Of a stretch of DNA of 64,000 nt, positions 15,097-24,539 are shown piece by piece (position 1 is the stretch's first letter; each line of letters opens with the position of its first letter). This stretch comes from Streptomyces sp. Y2F8-2. GTDB taxonomy: Bacteria > Actinomycetota > Actinomycetes > Streptomycetales > Streptomycetaceae. Below the pieces are notes generated by a model that saw only the letters and a list, made by a program, of their open reading frames with translations, did no database searches and had not been told where the DNA came from. The stretch spans positions 329,892 through 393,891 of the forward strand of contig NZ_BNGS01000009.1 in the NCBI RefSeq assembly GCF_014905555.1, read 5' to 3'. Both the position numbers and the translations under genes were made by a program.

Positions 15097-17670
15097 ATGC
15101 TGAAGGCGACGCTGCGCAGCTTCCTCGCGCACAAGGGACGGCTCGCCCTCTCCGCGCTGGCCGTGCTGCTGTCGGTGGCGTTCGTCGCGGGCAGCCTGAT
15201 CTTCTCGGACACGGTCTCCCGGACCTTCGACCGGCTCTTCGCCTCCACGGCGGCCGACGTGACCGTGAGCCCCCGCCAGGACCTGCCGTCCCGGATCCCG
15301 TCCGGGGCGACGCCGACCCTTCCGGCCTCGCTGGCCGCCCGGGTGGCCCGGGTGGACGGCGTCGCCGCCGCGCATGCCGACGTCGCCGTCCAGGACATCA
15401 CGGTCGTCGACCGCCGGAACGATCCGGTGGGTCCGACCACCGGCGCCCCCACCATCGCCAGGAACTGGTCCGTCACCAAGCACAGCCCGGTCCGGCTCAC
15501 GTCCGGGCACGCCCCGCAGGGGCCCGGCGAGGCGCTGCTGGACGCGGACACCGCCCGGCACAAGCACGTGCGGATCGGCGACACGCTGACGGTGGTCGCC
15601 CGTCCCGGCTCGTTCAAGGTGCGTGTGGCGGGCATCGCCACCTTCACCACCACCAACCCGGGCGCGGCCCTTGTCTTCCTGGACACCCCGACGGCGCAGA
15701 CCAGGCTGCTGGGCCACCCGGACGTGGCCACGAGCATCTCCGTCGACGCGGCACCGGGTGTGAGCGACGCACGGCTCAGGCAGCGGATCGCCGACGCGAT
15801 CGGCCCGACCTCGTACGACCTGAGGACCGCCGCCGAACAGGCCAAGTCCGACACGGACCGGCTCGGCGCCTTCCTCGACGTGATCAAGTACGTGATGGTG
15901 GGCTTCGCCGGGATCGCCGTGCTCGTGGGCGTCTTCCTCATCGTCAACACGTTCTCGATGCTGATCGCCCAGCGCACCCGCGAGCTGGGGCTGCTGCGCG
16001 CCCTGGGCGCCGAGCGGCGGCAGGTGCGCCGGTCCGTGCTGACCGAGGCGCTGCTGCTGGGCCTGGTCGGCTCGACGCTGGGGCTGGCCGCGGGGATCGG
16101 GCTCGCGGCCGGGCTGATCCGGCTGATGAGCGTGTTCGGCATGAACATCAGGTCCACCGAGATGGTGATCGGCTGGGTCACTCCGGTCGCCGCCTACGCG
16201 GTCGGGGTCGGCGTCACCTTCGTCGCCGCCTACCTGCCGGCCCGGCGCGCGGCCCGCGTCTCCCCCATGGCGGCTCTCGTGGACGCCGAGGTCGCCGGTG
16301 CGGGCCGGCCGTTGACGCTGCGCGCGGTGGTGGGGGCGGTCGTCGGCGCGCTCGGCCTGGCCGCGCTGGCGGGCTGCGCCCGGGCCACCAGGACCGCGCC
16401 GGCCACCACGCTGCTCGGCATCGGTGTCGTGCTCACGCTCGTCGCGACCGTGATCGCGGGCCCGCTGCTGGTGCGTCCGCTGGTCGGGGTGCTGGGGGCC
16501 GCGTTTCCCGCCCTGTTCGGCTCGATCGGCCGGATGAGCCAGCGCAACGCCCTGCGCAATCCGCGCCGCACCGGGGCCACCGCCTCCGCCCTCATGGTCG
16601 GGCTCGCGCTGGTGGCCGGGATGTCGGTGGCGAGCACGTCCATGTCCAGGTCGTTCGACCAGCAGATCGACAAGACGCTGGGCGCGGACTTCGTCGTGCA
16701 GAGCAGATCGGGGACCCCTGAGCCCTTCCCCCAGGAGATCACCGACCGGGTCCGTGCCACGGTGGGTGCCGGGCTCGTCGTACGGCAGCGGTACACGCCC
16801 GTGGCGGTCGTGCTGCCGGACGGCACCCGGATCGAGACCTCGGCCACGGCCTTCGACTCGCGACTCGACGAGGTGGCCCACCTCACCTACGTCCGGGGCG
16901 ACTCGGCCACCGCGCTCGCGGACGGCGCCCTCGCCATGGACGCGGCGTTCGCGAAGGACCACGGCGTCCGCCTCGGCGCCACGCTCCCGGTCCGGTTCCC
17001 GGACGAGCGCCGCACCGATCTGAGGGTGGGCGCGCTCACCAACCAGGCCGGTTCGAACAACTTCAGTACGCGGGGCGGGCTGTTCTTCGGCATGGGGACG
17101 CTCCAGAGGTACGTGCCGCAGGGGCAGGACACGGCGCTCTTCGTGAACGCGGCACCCGGCACCTCCAAGGACCGGTTGCGCGCCCGGCTGGAGAAGGCCC
17201 TCGCCCCCTACCCGCAGGTCCAGGCCCGCGACCAGGCCGACTACAAGAAGCTGGTGCACAACCAGATCGCGGTGCTGCTCTACCTGGTCTACGCGCTGCT
17301 GGGCCTCGCGATCGTCATCGCGGTGCTCGGGGTCGTCAACACCCTGGCCCTGTCCGTCGTCGAGCGCACCCGGGAGATCGGCCTGCTGCGCGCGATCGGG
17401 CTGGCCCGCAGGCAGTTGCGGCGCATGATCCGGCTGGAGTCGGTGGTGATCGCGGTGTTCGGCGCCGTCCTCGGGCTGGCACTGGGGATCGTGTGGGGTC
17501 TGTGCACACAGCGGGTACTGGCGCTGCAGGGCATGAAAGCGCTGGCGATCCCGTGGGGCACCATCGTCGCCGTCATGGTGGGTTCGGCGGTCGTGGGGGT
17601 GGTGGCGGCGCTGCTGCCGGCGTTGCGTGCATCGCGCATGAATGTGCTGGCGGCGATCGCGCACGAGTGA
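15097..17670 (+). CDS. FtsX-like permease of an ABC exporter
   Basis: 857 residues with two FtsX repeats. There is one N-terminal membrane helix, a large extracytoplasmic region (about 45-250), a cluster of helices (about 265-400), a second pair around 410-475, a second extracytoplasmic domain (about 520-690) and three C-terminal helices. LGLLRALGAERRQVRRSVL and its repeat IGLLRAIGLARRQLRRMIR are the conserved FtsX coupling helices. The duplicated architecture is typical of actinobacterial MacB-like exporters. It forms a transporter with the preceding ATPase. Confidence 0.93.
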   Translation: MLKATLRSFLAHKGRLALSALAVLLSVAFVAGSLIFSDTVSRTFDRLFASTAADVTVSPRQDLPSRIPSGATPTLPASLAARVARVDGVAAAHADVAVQDITVVDRRNDPVGPTTGAPTIARNWSVTKHSPVRLTSGHAPQGPGEALLDADTARHKHVRIGDTLTVVARPGSFKVRVAGIATFTTTNPGAALVFLDTPTAQTRLLGHPDVATSISVDAAPGVSDARLRQRIADAIGPTSYDLRTAAEQAKSDTDRLGAFLDVIKYVMVGFAGIAVLVGVFLIVNTFSMLIAQRTRELGLLRALGAERRQVRRSVLTEALLLGLVGSTLGLAAGIGLAAGLIRLMSVFGMNIRSTEMVIGWVTPVAAYAVGVGVTFVAAYLPARRAARVSPMAALVDAEVAGAGRPLTLRAVVGAVVGALGLAALAGCARATRTAPATTLLGIGVVLTLVATVIAGPLLVRPLVGVLGAAFPALFGSIGRMSQRNALRNPRRTGATASALMVGLALVAGMSVASTSMSRSFDQQIDKTLGADFVVQSRSGTPEPFPQEITDRVRATVGAGLVVRQRYTPVAVVLPDGTRIETSATAFDSRLDEVAHLTYVRGDSATALADGALAMDAAFAKDHGVRLGATLPVRFPDERRTDLRVGALTNQAGSNNFSTRGGLFFGMGTLQRYVPQGQDTALFVNAAPGTSKDRLRARLEKALAPYPQVQARDQADYKKLVHNQIAVLLYLVYALLGLAIVIAVLGVVNTLALSVVERTREIGLLRAIGLARRQLRRMIRLESVVIAVFGAVLGLALGIVWGLCTQRVLALQGMKALAIPWGTIVAVMVGSAVVGVVAALLPALRASRMNVLAAIAHE

Positions 17671-17715
17671 TGGAATCGCGTGGGTACTCAAGTCGCTCCG
17701 ATACGAGGAGAGTTC

Positions 17716-18606
17716 ATGCCGCGTCCGTTCCGTTTCGGCGTCAACATGCTCGAACCCGCACCGGCCGCGGAGTGGCGCGCCAAGTGCCGGCGGGCGGAGG
17801 AAATCGGCTACGACGTCATCCTCGTCCCGGACCACCTCGGCTGGCCGGCTCCGTTCCCGGCGCTGGTCGCGGCGGCGGAGGCGACCGAGCGTCCCCGGGT
17901 GGGCACGTTCGTGCTCAACGCCGGCTTCTGGAACCCGGCGCTGCTGGCCCGCGAGGTGGCGACCACGGACGCGCTGACCGGTGGCCGGCTGGAACTGGGG
18001 CTCGGCACCGGCTACGTCCGGGCGGAGCACGAGCAGGCGGGACTTCCGTACGGCTCGCCGCGTGAGCGCGTGGACCATCTGCGACGCACGGTGGAGGAGT
18101 TGGACCGGCTGCTGGGCTCCGAGGACCACCGGCCGCGGCCCGTACAGCGACCGCGGGTGCCGCTGCTGATCGGTGCCAACGGCGACCGGATGCTGAAGCT
18201 CACCGCCGAGCACGCCGACATCGCCGCCTTCACGGGGGCGCGCTCGGTGCCGGGGAGCACGACGGGACAGCTGGAGCCGATCACGGCCGAGCAGCTCGAC
18301 GAGCGTGTGGGCCTGTACCGCAGGCTCGCGGCGGACCGCGGCGAGCCCGCCGAGCTGAACGTGCTCGTCCAGAGGGTCGTCGTCACCGAGGACCGCGAGG
18401 CCGCCGTGCGCCCCCTGCTGGAGCACCTGCCGAACCTGACGTCGGAACAGGCCCTGGAACTGCCCATCTTCCTGATCGGCACACTGGAGCAGATCGTCGA
18501 GCAGGTGCGTGCGCAGCGCGAACGGTACGGCTTCACGTACCTGACCGTCCTGGAGCCGTCAATGGAGGCGTTCGCACCGGTCATCGAGGCGCTGCGCGGC
18601 GCGTAG
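17716..18606 (+). CDS. LLM class F420-dependent oxidoreductase
   Basis: 296 residues, luciferase-like monooxygenase (TIM-barrel) fold. It opens FRFGVNMLEPAPAAEWRAKC, with VILVPDHLGWP, GRLELGLGTGYVRAEHEQAG and PLLIGANGDRML typical of the TIGR03621-like F420 group. Such enzymes use reduced F420 (or FMN) on unknown small molecules. ATG at 17716 follows GAGGAGAG. 45 bp after the exporter gene, so possibly in the same transcript, but with no functional link visible. Confidence 0.88.
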   Translation: MPRPFRFGVNMLEPAPAAEWRAKCRRAEEIGYDVILVPDHLGWPAPFPALVAAAEATERPRVGTFVLNAGFWNPALLAREVATTDALTGGRLELGLGTGYVRAEHEQAGLPYGSPRERVDHLRRTVEELDRLLGSEDHRPRPVQRPRVPLLIGANGDRMLKLTAEHADIAAFTGARSVPGSTTGQLEPITAEQLDERVGLYRRLAADRGEPAELNVLVQRVVVTEDREAAVRPLLEHLPNLTSEQALELPIFLIGTLEQIVEQVRAQRERYGFTYLTVLEPSMEAFAPVIEALRGA

Positions 18607-18705
18607 CCGTTCGGGGGGCGGCCCGCGCCCTCTGTCCCGTGTCCCCTTCCGTCCGGATGCCGGAATTCCCGGATCTGGTTGTCGGCGGCGTGATCGGATC
18701 ACCGC

Positions 18706-19131
18706 ATGAGTGATCTTCGAATGCGGGCCGCCGGGCCCGAGGACCTGGACACCGTGCTGGCCTTCTGGAAGGTGGCCGCGGAGGGCACGAGCATCAGCGA
18801 CGACCGGGACGGGGTGCGGCGGCTCGTCGATCGCGACCCGGAGGCCCTGATCCTCGCGGAGGAGGACGGCCGGCTGGTCGGCACGGTGATCGCGGGCTTC
18901 GACGGCTGGCGCTGCCACCTGTACCGACTGGCGGTGCTTCCGGAGCGACGGCGGCAGGGCATCGGTTCGGCGCTGCTGTCCGCGGCGGAGGAGCGGTTCG
19001 TGCGGCTCGGGGGGCGCCGCGGGGACGCGATGGTGCTGCAGCGCAACGAGACCGCGCACCCTGCGTGGCGGGCGGCCGGGTACGCGCCCGAGGAGCACTG
19101 GCGGAGGTGGGTCAAGCCGCTCACCGACTGA
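18706..19131 (+). CDS. GNAT family N-acetyltransferase
   Basis: 141 residues. Motif A with acetyl-CoA binding is RLAVLPERRRQGIGSALLS; motif B ends in HPAWRAAGYAPEEHW. The segment LILAEEDGRLVGTVIAGFDG is the central beta-hairpin. Substrate not predictable. Single gene. Confidence 0.9.
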   Translation: MSDLRMRAAGPEDLDTVLAFWKVAAEGTSISDDRDGVRRLVDRDPEALILAEEDGRLVGTVIAGFDGWRCHLYRLAVLPERRRQGIGSALLSAAEERFVRLGGRRGDAMVLQRNETAHPAWRAAGYAPEEHWRRWVKPLTD

Positions 19132-19208
19132 GCCACAGGAGCTACTTTGCCGATCCTTTACCATAGAGGGGCCAAGCTGTCCCCCTGTCGGGGTGAACCC
19201 GTCCCACC

Positions 19209-19304
19209 ATGAAAGGTGTGAGCGTCCGTCCATGGGCGAGCCTCCCAGTAGTACCCGAGATCGCGCGGTCGCCGCGCCCCTGGCCGATCCTGGGACGGAG
19301 GTGA
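19209..19304 (+). CDS. Possible proline-rich leader peptide (upstream ORF) of the CNNM gene
   Basis: A 31-codon ORF beginning MKGVSVRPWASLPVVPE contains six prolines and two RPW motifs; its TGA lies within the GGAGG-TGA stretch, 4 bp before the ATG of the CNNM gene. A second frame (ATG 19232) ends in an ATGA overlap with the same start. No strong ribosome binding site precedes either. Translation through this region would necessarily affect the main gene's ribosome binding site. Speculative. Confidence 0.3.
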   Translation: MKGVSVRPWASLPVVPEIARSPRPWPILGRR

Positions 19305-19308
19305 CCCG

Positions 19309-20634
19309 ATGACCGAAGTGCTGCTCCTGCTGGTGGCGGTGCTGCTCTCGGTGGCCTGCGGTGTCTTCGTCGCGGCGGAGTTCTCCCTCACCACGGTCGA
19401 GCGCAGCGAGCTGGAGCATGCCGCACAGCGCGGTGAGCGCGGTGCGGCAGGCGCCCTCAAGGCCGTACGGAGCCTGACGTTCCAGCTCTCCGGCGCGCAG
19501 CTCGGGATCACGGTCACCAACCTGGTGGTCGGCATGCTCTCCGAACCGTCGATCGCCAAGCTGATCGCGGGCCCCCTCGAGGCACTGGGCGTGCCCCGCT
19601 CGGCGGCCCCGTCCGTGGCCCTGGTCATCGGCACCGCCCTGTCGACGGTGTTCCTGATGGTGGTCGGCGAGCTGGTGCCGAAGAACTGGGCGATCTCCTC
19701 GCCGCTGGCCGTGGCCAAGCGCGTGGGCGGGCCGCAGCGCTGGTTCAGCCGCGCGTTCCGCCCCTTCATCACGCATCTGAACGAAACGGCCAACCGTGTG
19801 GTGCGCCGCTTCGGCCTCGAGCCGGCCGAGGAGCTGGCCTCCGCGCGCGGGCCCCAGGAACTGGTGGCGCTCGCCCGGCACTCCGCGAGAGAGGGCGCTC
19901 TGGAGGCGGACACCGCGGAGCTGTTCGTCCGTACCCTGAACCTCGCCGACCTGACCGCGGAGAACGTGATGACCCCGCGCGTCCAGGTCGTCGCCCTGGA
20001 CGCGCAGGCGACCTGCGAGGACGTGGCGAACGCGACGCGCGCGACGGGCCTGTCACGGTTCCCCGTCTACCGCGGCAGCCTGGACTCGGTCATCGGCACC
20101 GCCCACATCAAGGACGTCCTCACCGTGCCCGCCGAGGAGCGGCCGCTGCGGTCCGTCGCACAGTTGATACGCGAACCGCTGTTCGTTCCCGAATCCCTCA
20201 CCGTCGACCGGCTGCTGGACCGGCTCTCCGGCAAGAACACCATCGCCGTGGTCATCGACGAGTACGGCGGCACCGCCGGGGTCGCCACGCTGGAGGACAT
20301 CGTCGAGGAGGTCGTCGGCGAGGTGCGCGACGAGCACGACCCGCACGAGACGCCCGACCTGGCGTCGGCCGGGCTCGACGCCGTCGGCCGGGCCCTGTAC
20401 TCGGCCGACGGCTCGGCCCGCGTCGACCAGCTCGCGCGCGTGGGGCTCCGGGTTCCGGAGGGGCCGTACGAGACGCTGGCCGGACTCATCGCCACGGAAC
20501 TGGGCCGCATACCGGTCAAGGGCGACCGAATCGAGGTGGCCGGCTGGCGGCTGGACGTGGTGGACGCATCGGGCCACAGGGCCGCGCGGGTCCTCATGCA
20601 CGCGCCGCGCACCCTTGAGGAGGGGGAACGGTGA
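19309..20634 (+). CDS. CNNM/CorC-type membrane protein (DUF21-CBS-CorC_HlyC), long form
   Basis: 441 residues. The N-terminal DUF21 transmembrane domain (about 1-175; VFVAAEFSLTTVERSELEHA) is followed by two CBS domains (about 200-325; AENVMTPRVQVVALDA, IAVVIDEYGGTAG) and a CorC_HlyC domain (about 345-430). Members of this family are linked to magnesium or cobalt efflux and resistance. GGAGG precedes the ATG by 7 bp. Its stop overlaps the start of the shorter paralogue (GTGA), so the two are probably made together, perhaps as a heteromer. Confidence 0.93.
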   Translation: MTEVLLLLVAVLLSVACGVFVAAEFSLTTVERSELEHAAQRGERGAAGALKAVRSLTFQLSGAQLGITVTNLVVGMLSEPSIAKLIAGPLEALGVPRSAAPSVALVIGTALSTVFLMVVGELVPKNWAISSPLAVAKRVGGPQRWFSRAFRPFITHLNETANRVVRRFGLEPAEELASARGPQELVALARHSAREGALEADTAELFVRTLNLADLTAENVMTPRVQVVALDAQATCEDVANATRATGLSRFPVYRGSLDSVIGTAHIKDVLTVPAEERPLRSVAQLIREPLFVPESLTVDRLLDRLSGKNTIAVVIDEYGGTAGVATLEDIVEEVVGEVRDEHDPHETPDLASAGLDAVGRALYSADGSARVDQLARVGLRVPEGPYETLAGLIATELGRIPVKGDRIEVAGWRLDVVDASGHRAARVLMHAPRTLEEGER

Positions 20635-21644
20635 CCGTCGTCCAGTTGCTGATCGGTCTGTTGACGCTGGTCGCGAACGCGTTCTTCGTGGGCGCCGAGT
20701 TCGCGTTGATCTCCGTGCGGCGCAGCCAGGTGGAGCCGCGCGCCGAGGCGGGCGAACGACGGGCGCGCAGCGTGCTGTGGGGGCTGGAGCACGTGTCGGC
20801 GCTGCTCGCCGCGGCACAGCTGGGCATCACCCTGTGCACCCTGGTCCTCGGTGTGGTCGCCGAGCCGGCGATCGAGCATCTGCTGGAGCCGGTGTTCCAC
20901 GCGGCGGGTGTGCCCGAGAGCGCGGGGCGTGCCGTGTCGTTCGTGATCGCGCTGGCGCTGGCCACGTATCTGCACATGCTGCTCGGCGAGATGGTGCCGA
21001 AGAACATCGCGCTGGCGGAGCCGGTGCGGCTGGCGCTGCTGCTCGGCCCCCCGCTGGTGGGCATGTCCCGGGCGCTGCGCCCGGTCATCTTCGCCGTGAA
21101 CGCGTTCGCGAACGCGCTGCTGCGGCTGCTGCGGGTGCAGACGCGGGACGAGGTCGCGGCCACGTTCTCGGACGACGAACTGGTGCGGCTCGTCAAGGAC
21201 TCCAGCGCGGCGGGGCTCATCGACGACCGTGCGCAGGAGAGGCTGCACGACGCGCTGGTCCTCGGCCGACGGCCCGTACGGGACGTGGTGGTGCCACTGG
21301 AGCACGTGGTGTACGCGCGCGTGGGCGTCACTCCGGAACAACTGGAGCAGTTGTCGGCCCAGTCCGGCTTCTCGCGCTTTCCGGTGGTGGACGAGGGCCG
21401 ACGGATCGTCGGCTATCTCCACGTCAAGGACGCCCTGGACGCCTCACCACGGGACGTGCCGTTCCGGCTGCGGGACATGCGGCCGATCGCCCGGGTGCGC
21501 GAGACCACCCCGCTGGACGACGTCCTCACGGCCATGCGCCGCAGCCGCACCCACCTGGCCGCGGTCCTGGGCACGGACGGCCGCCTCGCGGGCCTGATGA
21601 CGATGGAGGACGTGCTGCGCCAGCTGTTCGGCCAGCCGGCCTGA
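20631..21644 (+). CDS. CNNM-type membrane protein (DUF21-CBS), short form
   Basis: 337 residues from a GTG overlapping the previous stop. DUF21 (about 1-180; FFVGAEFALISVRRSQVEPR) and a CBS pair (about 205-335; PVRDVVVPLEHVVYA, THLAAVLGTDGRLAGLMTME). It lacks the C-terminal CorC_HlyC domain of its partner. Tandem long and short paralogues are a common actinobacterial arrangement, consistent with a two-component ion-transport complex. Confidence 0.92.
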   Translation: MTVVQLLIGLLTLVANAFFVGAEFALISVRRSQVEPRAEAGERRARSVLWGLEHVSALLAAAQLGITLCTLVLGVVAEPAIEHLLEPVFHAAGVPESAGRAVSFVIALALATYLHMLLGEMVPKNIALAEPVRLALLLGPPLVGMSRALRPVIFAVNAFANALLRLLRVQTRDEVAATFSDDELVRLVKDSSAAGLIDDRAQERLHDALVLGRRPVRDVVVPLEHVVYARVGVTPEQLEQLSAQSGFSRFPVVDEGRRIVGYLHVKDALDASPRDVPFRLRDMRPIARVRETTPLDDVLTAMRRSRTHLAAVLGTDGRLAGLMTMEDVLRQLFGQPA

Positions 21645-21842
21645 CGCCCGGGCACCCCGTCGACCGACCGGCCTGACGCCGCGGCGTCCGTCGCGAGCGG
21701 CACGGGAACCCCCCGGGCACCGCAAGGGCTTCGCCGCCGCCCTGCGCCGAGGCGGCGGGCGAGCCTGCGACGAGCGGTCCTGCGCAGGCTGACCGACCGG
21801 TGGGTATGGAATGGGGACGGCCGGGATAGCATCTACGGCGCC

Positions 21843-22625
21843 ATGCAGACGAACCCCACCTACTCCAGCCTGGTCGCCGTCGGCGACTCCTTCACCGAGG
21901 GCATGTCGGACCTGTTGCCCGACGGCTCCTACCGCGGCTGGGCCGATGTCCTCGCGGGCCGGATGGCCGCACGGACCCCCGGATTCCGGTATGCCAACCT
22001 CGCTGTGCGCGGCAAGCTGATCGCTCAGATCGTCGACGAGCAGGTGGACCTCGCCGCGGCGATGGGGGCCGACGTGGTCACGCTGGTCGGCGGGCTGAAC
22101 GACACACTGCGGCCCAAGTGCGACATGGGGCGCGTACGGGCGCTGCTGACGGAAGCCGTGGAGCGGCTCGCCCCGTCGTGCAAACAGCTCGTCCTGATGC
22201 GCAGCCCCGGCCGGCAGGGCCCCGTCCTCGAGCGCTTCCGGCCCCGTATGGAGGAGCTGTTCGCCTGCGTCGACGACCTGGCCGCGCGGCACGGCGCGCT
22301 CGTCGTCGACCTGTACGGCGCACCGTCGCTCGCCGACCCGCGCCTGTGGGACGTGGACCGGCTGCACCTGACGGCCGAGGGGCACCGCCGGGTGGCGGAA
22401 GCCGTGTGGCAGACGCTCGGGTACGAGGCGGAGGATACGGAGTGGCGCACACCGCTGCCGCCGACCGCGCCGCCGACCTGGCTCGCCCGCCGGACCGCGG
22501 ACGTCCGGTTCACCCGGCAGCATCTGCTGCCGTGGATAGGGCGGCGGCTGACCGGCCGCTCATCGGGCGACGGCCGCCCGGCCAAGCGTCCGGACCTGCT
22601 GCCGTACGAGGGCCCGGCCGTGTAG
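21843..22625 (+). CDS. SGNH/GDSL family hydrolase
   Basis: 260 residues, cytoplasmic by sequence (no signal peptide). Block I AVGDSFTEGM has the nucleophile Ser; block III GGLNDTL has the Asn; the DxxH catalytic pair is in WDVDRLHLTAEGH. Family members are esterases or lipases of varied substrate. A TAGCAT hexamer ends 10 bp before the ATG, so the transcript may have almost no leader. Basic C-terminus after residue 215. Confidence 0.92.
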   Translation: MQTNPTYSSLVAVGDSFTEGMSDLLPDGSYRGWADVLAGRMAARTPGFRYANLAVRGKLIAQIVDEQVDLAAAMGADVVTLVGGLNDTLRPKCDMGRVRALLTEAVERLAPSCKQLVLMRSPGRQGPVLERFRPRMEELFACVDDLAARHGALVVDLYGAPSLADPRLWDVDRLHLTAEGHRRVAEAVWQTLGYEAEDTEWRTPLPPTAPPTWLARRTADVRFTRQHLLPWIGRRLTGRSSGDGRPAKRPDLLPYEGPAV

Positions 22626-22655
22626 GAGTACGGACCGCACCGGAGGGAGTGGCGC

Positions 22656-23012
22656 GTGACCACCAAGGTGATCAACCTCAAGGGCCGCCTTCAGGAGTAC
22701 GGTCCCCGGCTGGAACACGCGCCCAGGAACGTCGTCTACGTCGGCCGCCGCCTCACCCGGGGCGGCTGGGACCTCCCCCAGCACCCGCTGTACAACCCCT
22801 TCCAGATCGACACGCCCAAGAAGAAGCACGACGGGACGCGGGAGGAGGTGATGGCCAAGTACCGGGACCACCTCATGGGCCGTCCGGACCTGCTGGCCCT
22901 GGTCCCCGAACTGCGTGGCAAGACCCTCGCGTGCTGGTGCGCACCCGAGCTGTGCCACGGGGACATCCTGGCCGAGGTCGCGGACAAGAAGGTCGCGGAC
23001 AAGAAGAGGTAG
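22656..23012 (+). CDS. DUF4326 domain-containing protein
   Basis: 118 residues from a GTG preceded by GGAGGGAG. The conserved block runs from NVVYVGRRLTRGGWDLPQHP to LACWCAPELCHGDILAEV; the Cys-rich CWCAPELCHGD could bind metal. The C-terminal lysine-rich tail (VADKKVADKKR) is a short internal repeat. Function unknown; 30 bp after the SGNH gene. Confidence 0.85.
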   Translation: MTTKVINLKGRLQEYGPRLEHAPRNVVYVGRRLTRGGWDLPQHPLYNPFQIDTPKKKHDGTREEVMAKYRDHLMGRPDLLALVPELRGKTLACWCAPELCHGDILAEVADKKVADKKR

Positions 23013-23058
23013 CCCTTCCGTGACGGCCGTCTCGTAGGTTCCGCCGAACCGGCCCGTG

Positions 23059-23096
23059 GATCTGGCCTGCAGGAATCGCCAGTAGAATCCGTACAC
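23059..23096 (+). promoter_or_regulatory. purB promoter, probably giving a leaderless mRNA
   Basis: TAGAAT at 23083-23088 is a good -10; no strong -35 is seen. Only 8 bases separate it from the purB GTG, and no ribosome binding site is present, so transcription should start at or within a few bases of the start codon. Confidence 0.6.
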
Positions 23097-24539
23097 GTGA
23101 CTGCTGCGCCCGCAAAGCCCCGTATCCCGAACGTCCTCGCCGGACGCTACGCCTCCGTCGAGCTGGCCACGCTCTGGTCCCCCGAGCAGAAGGTGAGGCT
23201 GGAGCGGCAGCTCTGGCTCGCCGTGCTGCGGGCCCAGAAGGACCTCGGGATCGAGGTGCCGGACGAGGCGATCGCCGACTACGAGCGCGTCCTCGACCAG
23301 GTCGACCTCGCCTCGATCGCGGAGCGCGAGAAGGTCACCCGGCACGACGTGAAGGCGCGGATCGAGGAGTTCAACGCGCTGGCCGGGCACGAGCAGGTCC
23401 ACAAGGGCATGACCTCCCGCGACCTGACCGAGAACGTCGAGCAGCTGCAGATCCGGCTCTCCCTGGAGCTGATGCGCGACCGCACGGTGGCCGTCCTGGC
23501 GCGCCTCGCCAAGCTGGCGGGCGAGTACGGCGAGCTGGTCATGGCCGGCCGCTCGCACAACGTGGCCGCGCAGGCCACCACCCTCGGCAAGCGTTTCGCC
23601 ACGGCCGCCGACGAGCTGCTCGTCGCCTACGGCCGCGTCGAGGAGCTGCTCGGCCGCTACCCGCTGCGCGGCATCAAGGGCCCCGTCGGTACGGCGCAGG
23701 ACATGCTGGACCTGCTGGGCGGCGACGCGGGCAAGCTCGCCGAGCTGGAGCACCGGATCGCCGGGCACCTCGGCTTCTCCCAGGCCTTCACCTCCGTCGG
23801 CCAGGTCTACCCGCGCTCCCTCGACTACGAGGTCGTCACCGCGCTGGTGCAGCTCGCGGCCGCGCCGTCGTCGCTGGCGAAGACGATCCGGCTGATGGCC
23901 GGGCACGAGCTGGTGACCGAGGGCTTCAAGCCGGGGCAGGTCGGCTCCTCGGCGATGCCGCACAAGATGAACACCCGCTCCTGCGAGCGCGTCAACGGCC
24001 TGATGGTGATCCTGCGCGGCTACGCCTCGATGACCGGCGAGCTGGCGGGCGACCAGTGGAACGAGGGCGACGTGTCCTGCTCGGTGGTGCGCCGGGTCGC
24101 GCTGCCGGACGCGTTCTTCGCGCTGGACGGGCTGCTGGAGACGTTCCTCACGGTGCTCGACGAGTTCGGCGCCTTCCCGGCGGTGGTCGCGCGCGAGCTG
24201 GACCGCTACCTGCCGTTCCTCGCCACCACCAAGGTGCTGATGGCCTCGGTGCGCGCAGGCGTGGGCCGCGAGGTCGCGCACGAGGCGATCAAGGAGAACG
24301 CCGTCGCCTGCGCCCTCGCGATGCGCGAGCAGGGCGCCGAGCGCAACGAGCTGCTCGACCGCCTGGCCGCCGACGAGCGCATCCCGCTGGACCGCGCCGA
24401 GCTCGACGCTCTGATGGCGGACAAGCTGTCCTTCACGGGCGCCGCCTCCGACCAGGTCACCTCGGTCGTCGGCCGCATCGAGGAGATCGTGAAGCAGCGC
24501 CCGGAGGCCGCCGGGTACACCCCGGGGGCGATCCTCTGA
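23097..24539 (+). CDS. purB: Adenylosuccinate lyase PurB
   Basis: 480-residue fumarase/aspartase-superfamily enzyme used twice in purine synthesis: SAICAR to AICAR and adenylosuccinate to AMP. The superfamily signature is SSAMPHKMNTRSCERVNG; HKGMTSRDLTENVEQLQ and GRSHNVAAQATT are active-site segments. Length fits the actinobacterial form. GTG start with no ribosome binding site. The stop overlaps the likely start of the glycosylase gene. Confidence 0.96.
   Translation: MTAAPAKPRIPNVLAGRYASVELATLWSPEQKVRLERQLWLAVLRAQKDLGIEVPDEAIADYERVLDQVDLASIAEREKVTRHDVKARIEEFNALAGHEQVHKGMTSRDLTENVEQLQIRLSLELMRDRTVAVLARLAKLAGEYGELVMAGRSHNVAAQATTLGKRFATAADELLVAYGRVEELLGRYPLRGIKGPVGTAQDMLDLLGGDAGKLAELEHRIAGHLGFSQAFTSVGQVYPRSLDYEVVTALVQLAAAPSSLAKTIRLMAGHELVTEGFKPGQVGSSAMPHKMNTRSCERVNGLMVILRGYASMTGELAGDQWNEGDVSCSVVRRVALPDAFFALDGLLETFLTVLDEFGAFPAVVARELDRYLPFLATTKVLMASVRAGVGREVAHEAIKENAVACALAMREQGAERNELLDRLAADERIPLDRAELDALMADKLSFTGAASDQVTSVVGRIEEIVKQRPEAAGYTPGAIL

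Noticed and set aside
13312..18426. A 1704-codon open frame on the minus strand opposite the ABC exporter and neighbouring genes
   Set aside because: It is an artefact of high GC third positions: composition is Arg/Gly/His-rich, with no domain pattern, and it overlaps several well-supported genes.
19132..19308. Magnesium (M-box) or yybP-ykoY riboswitch in the CNNM leader
   Set aside because: None of the conserved blocks of either motif that I know are present.
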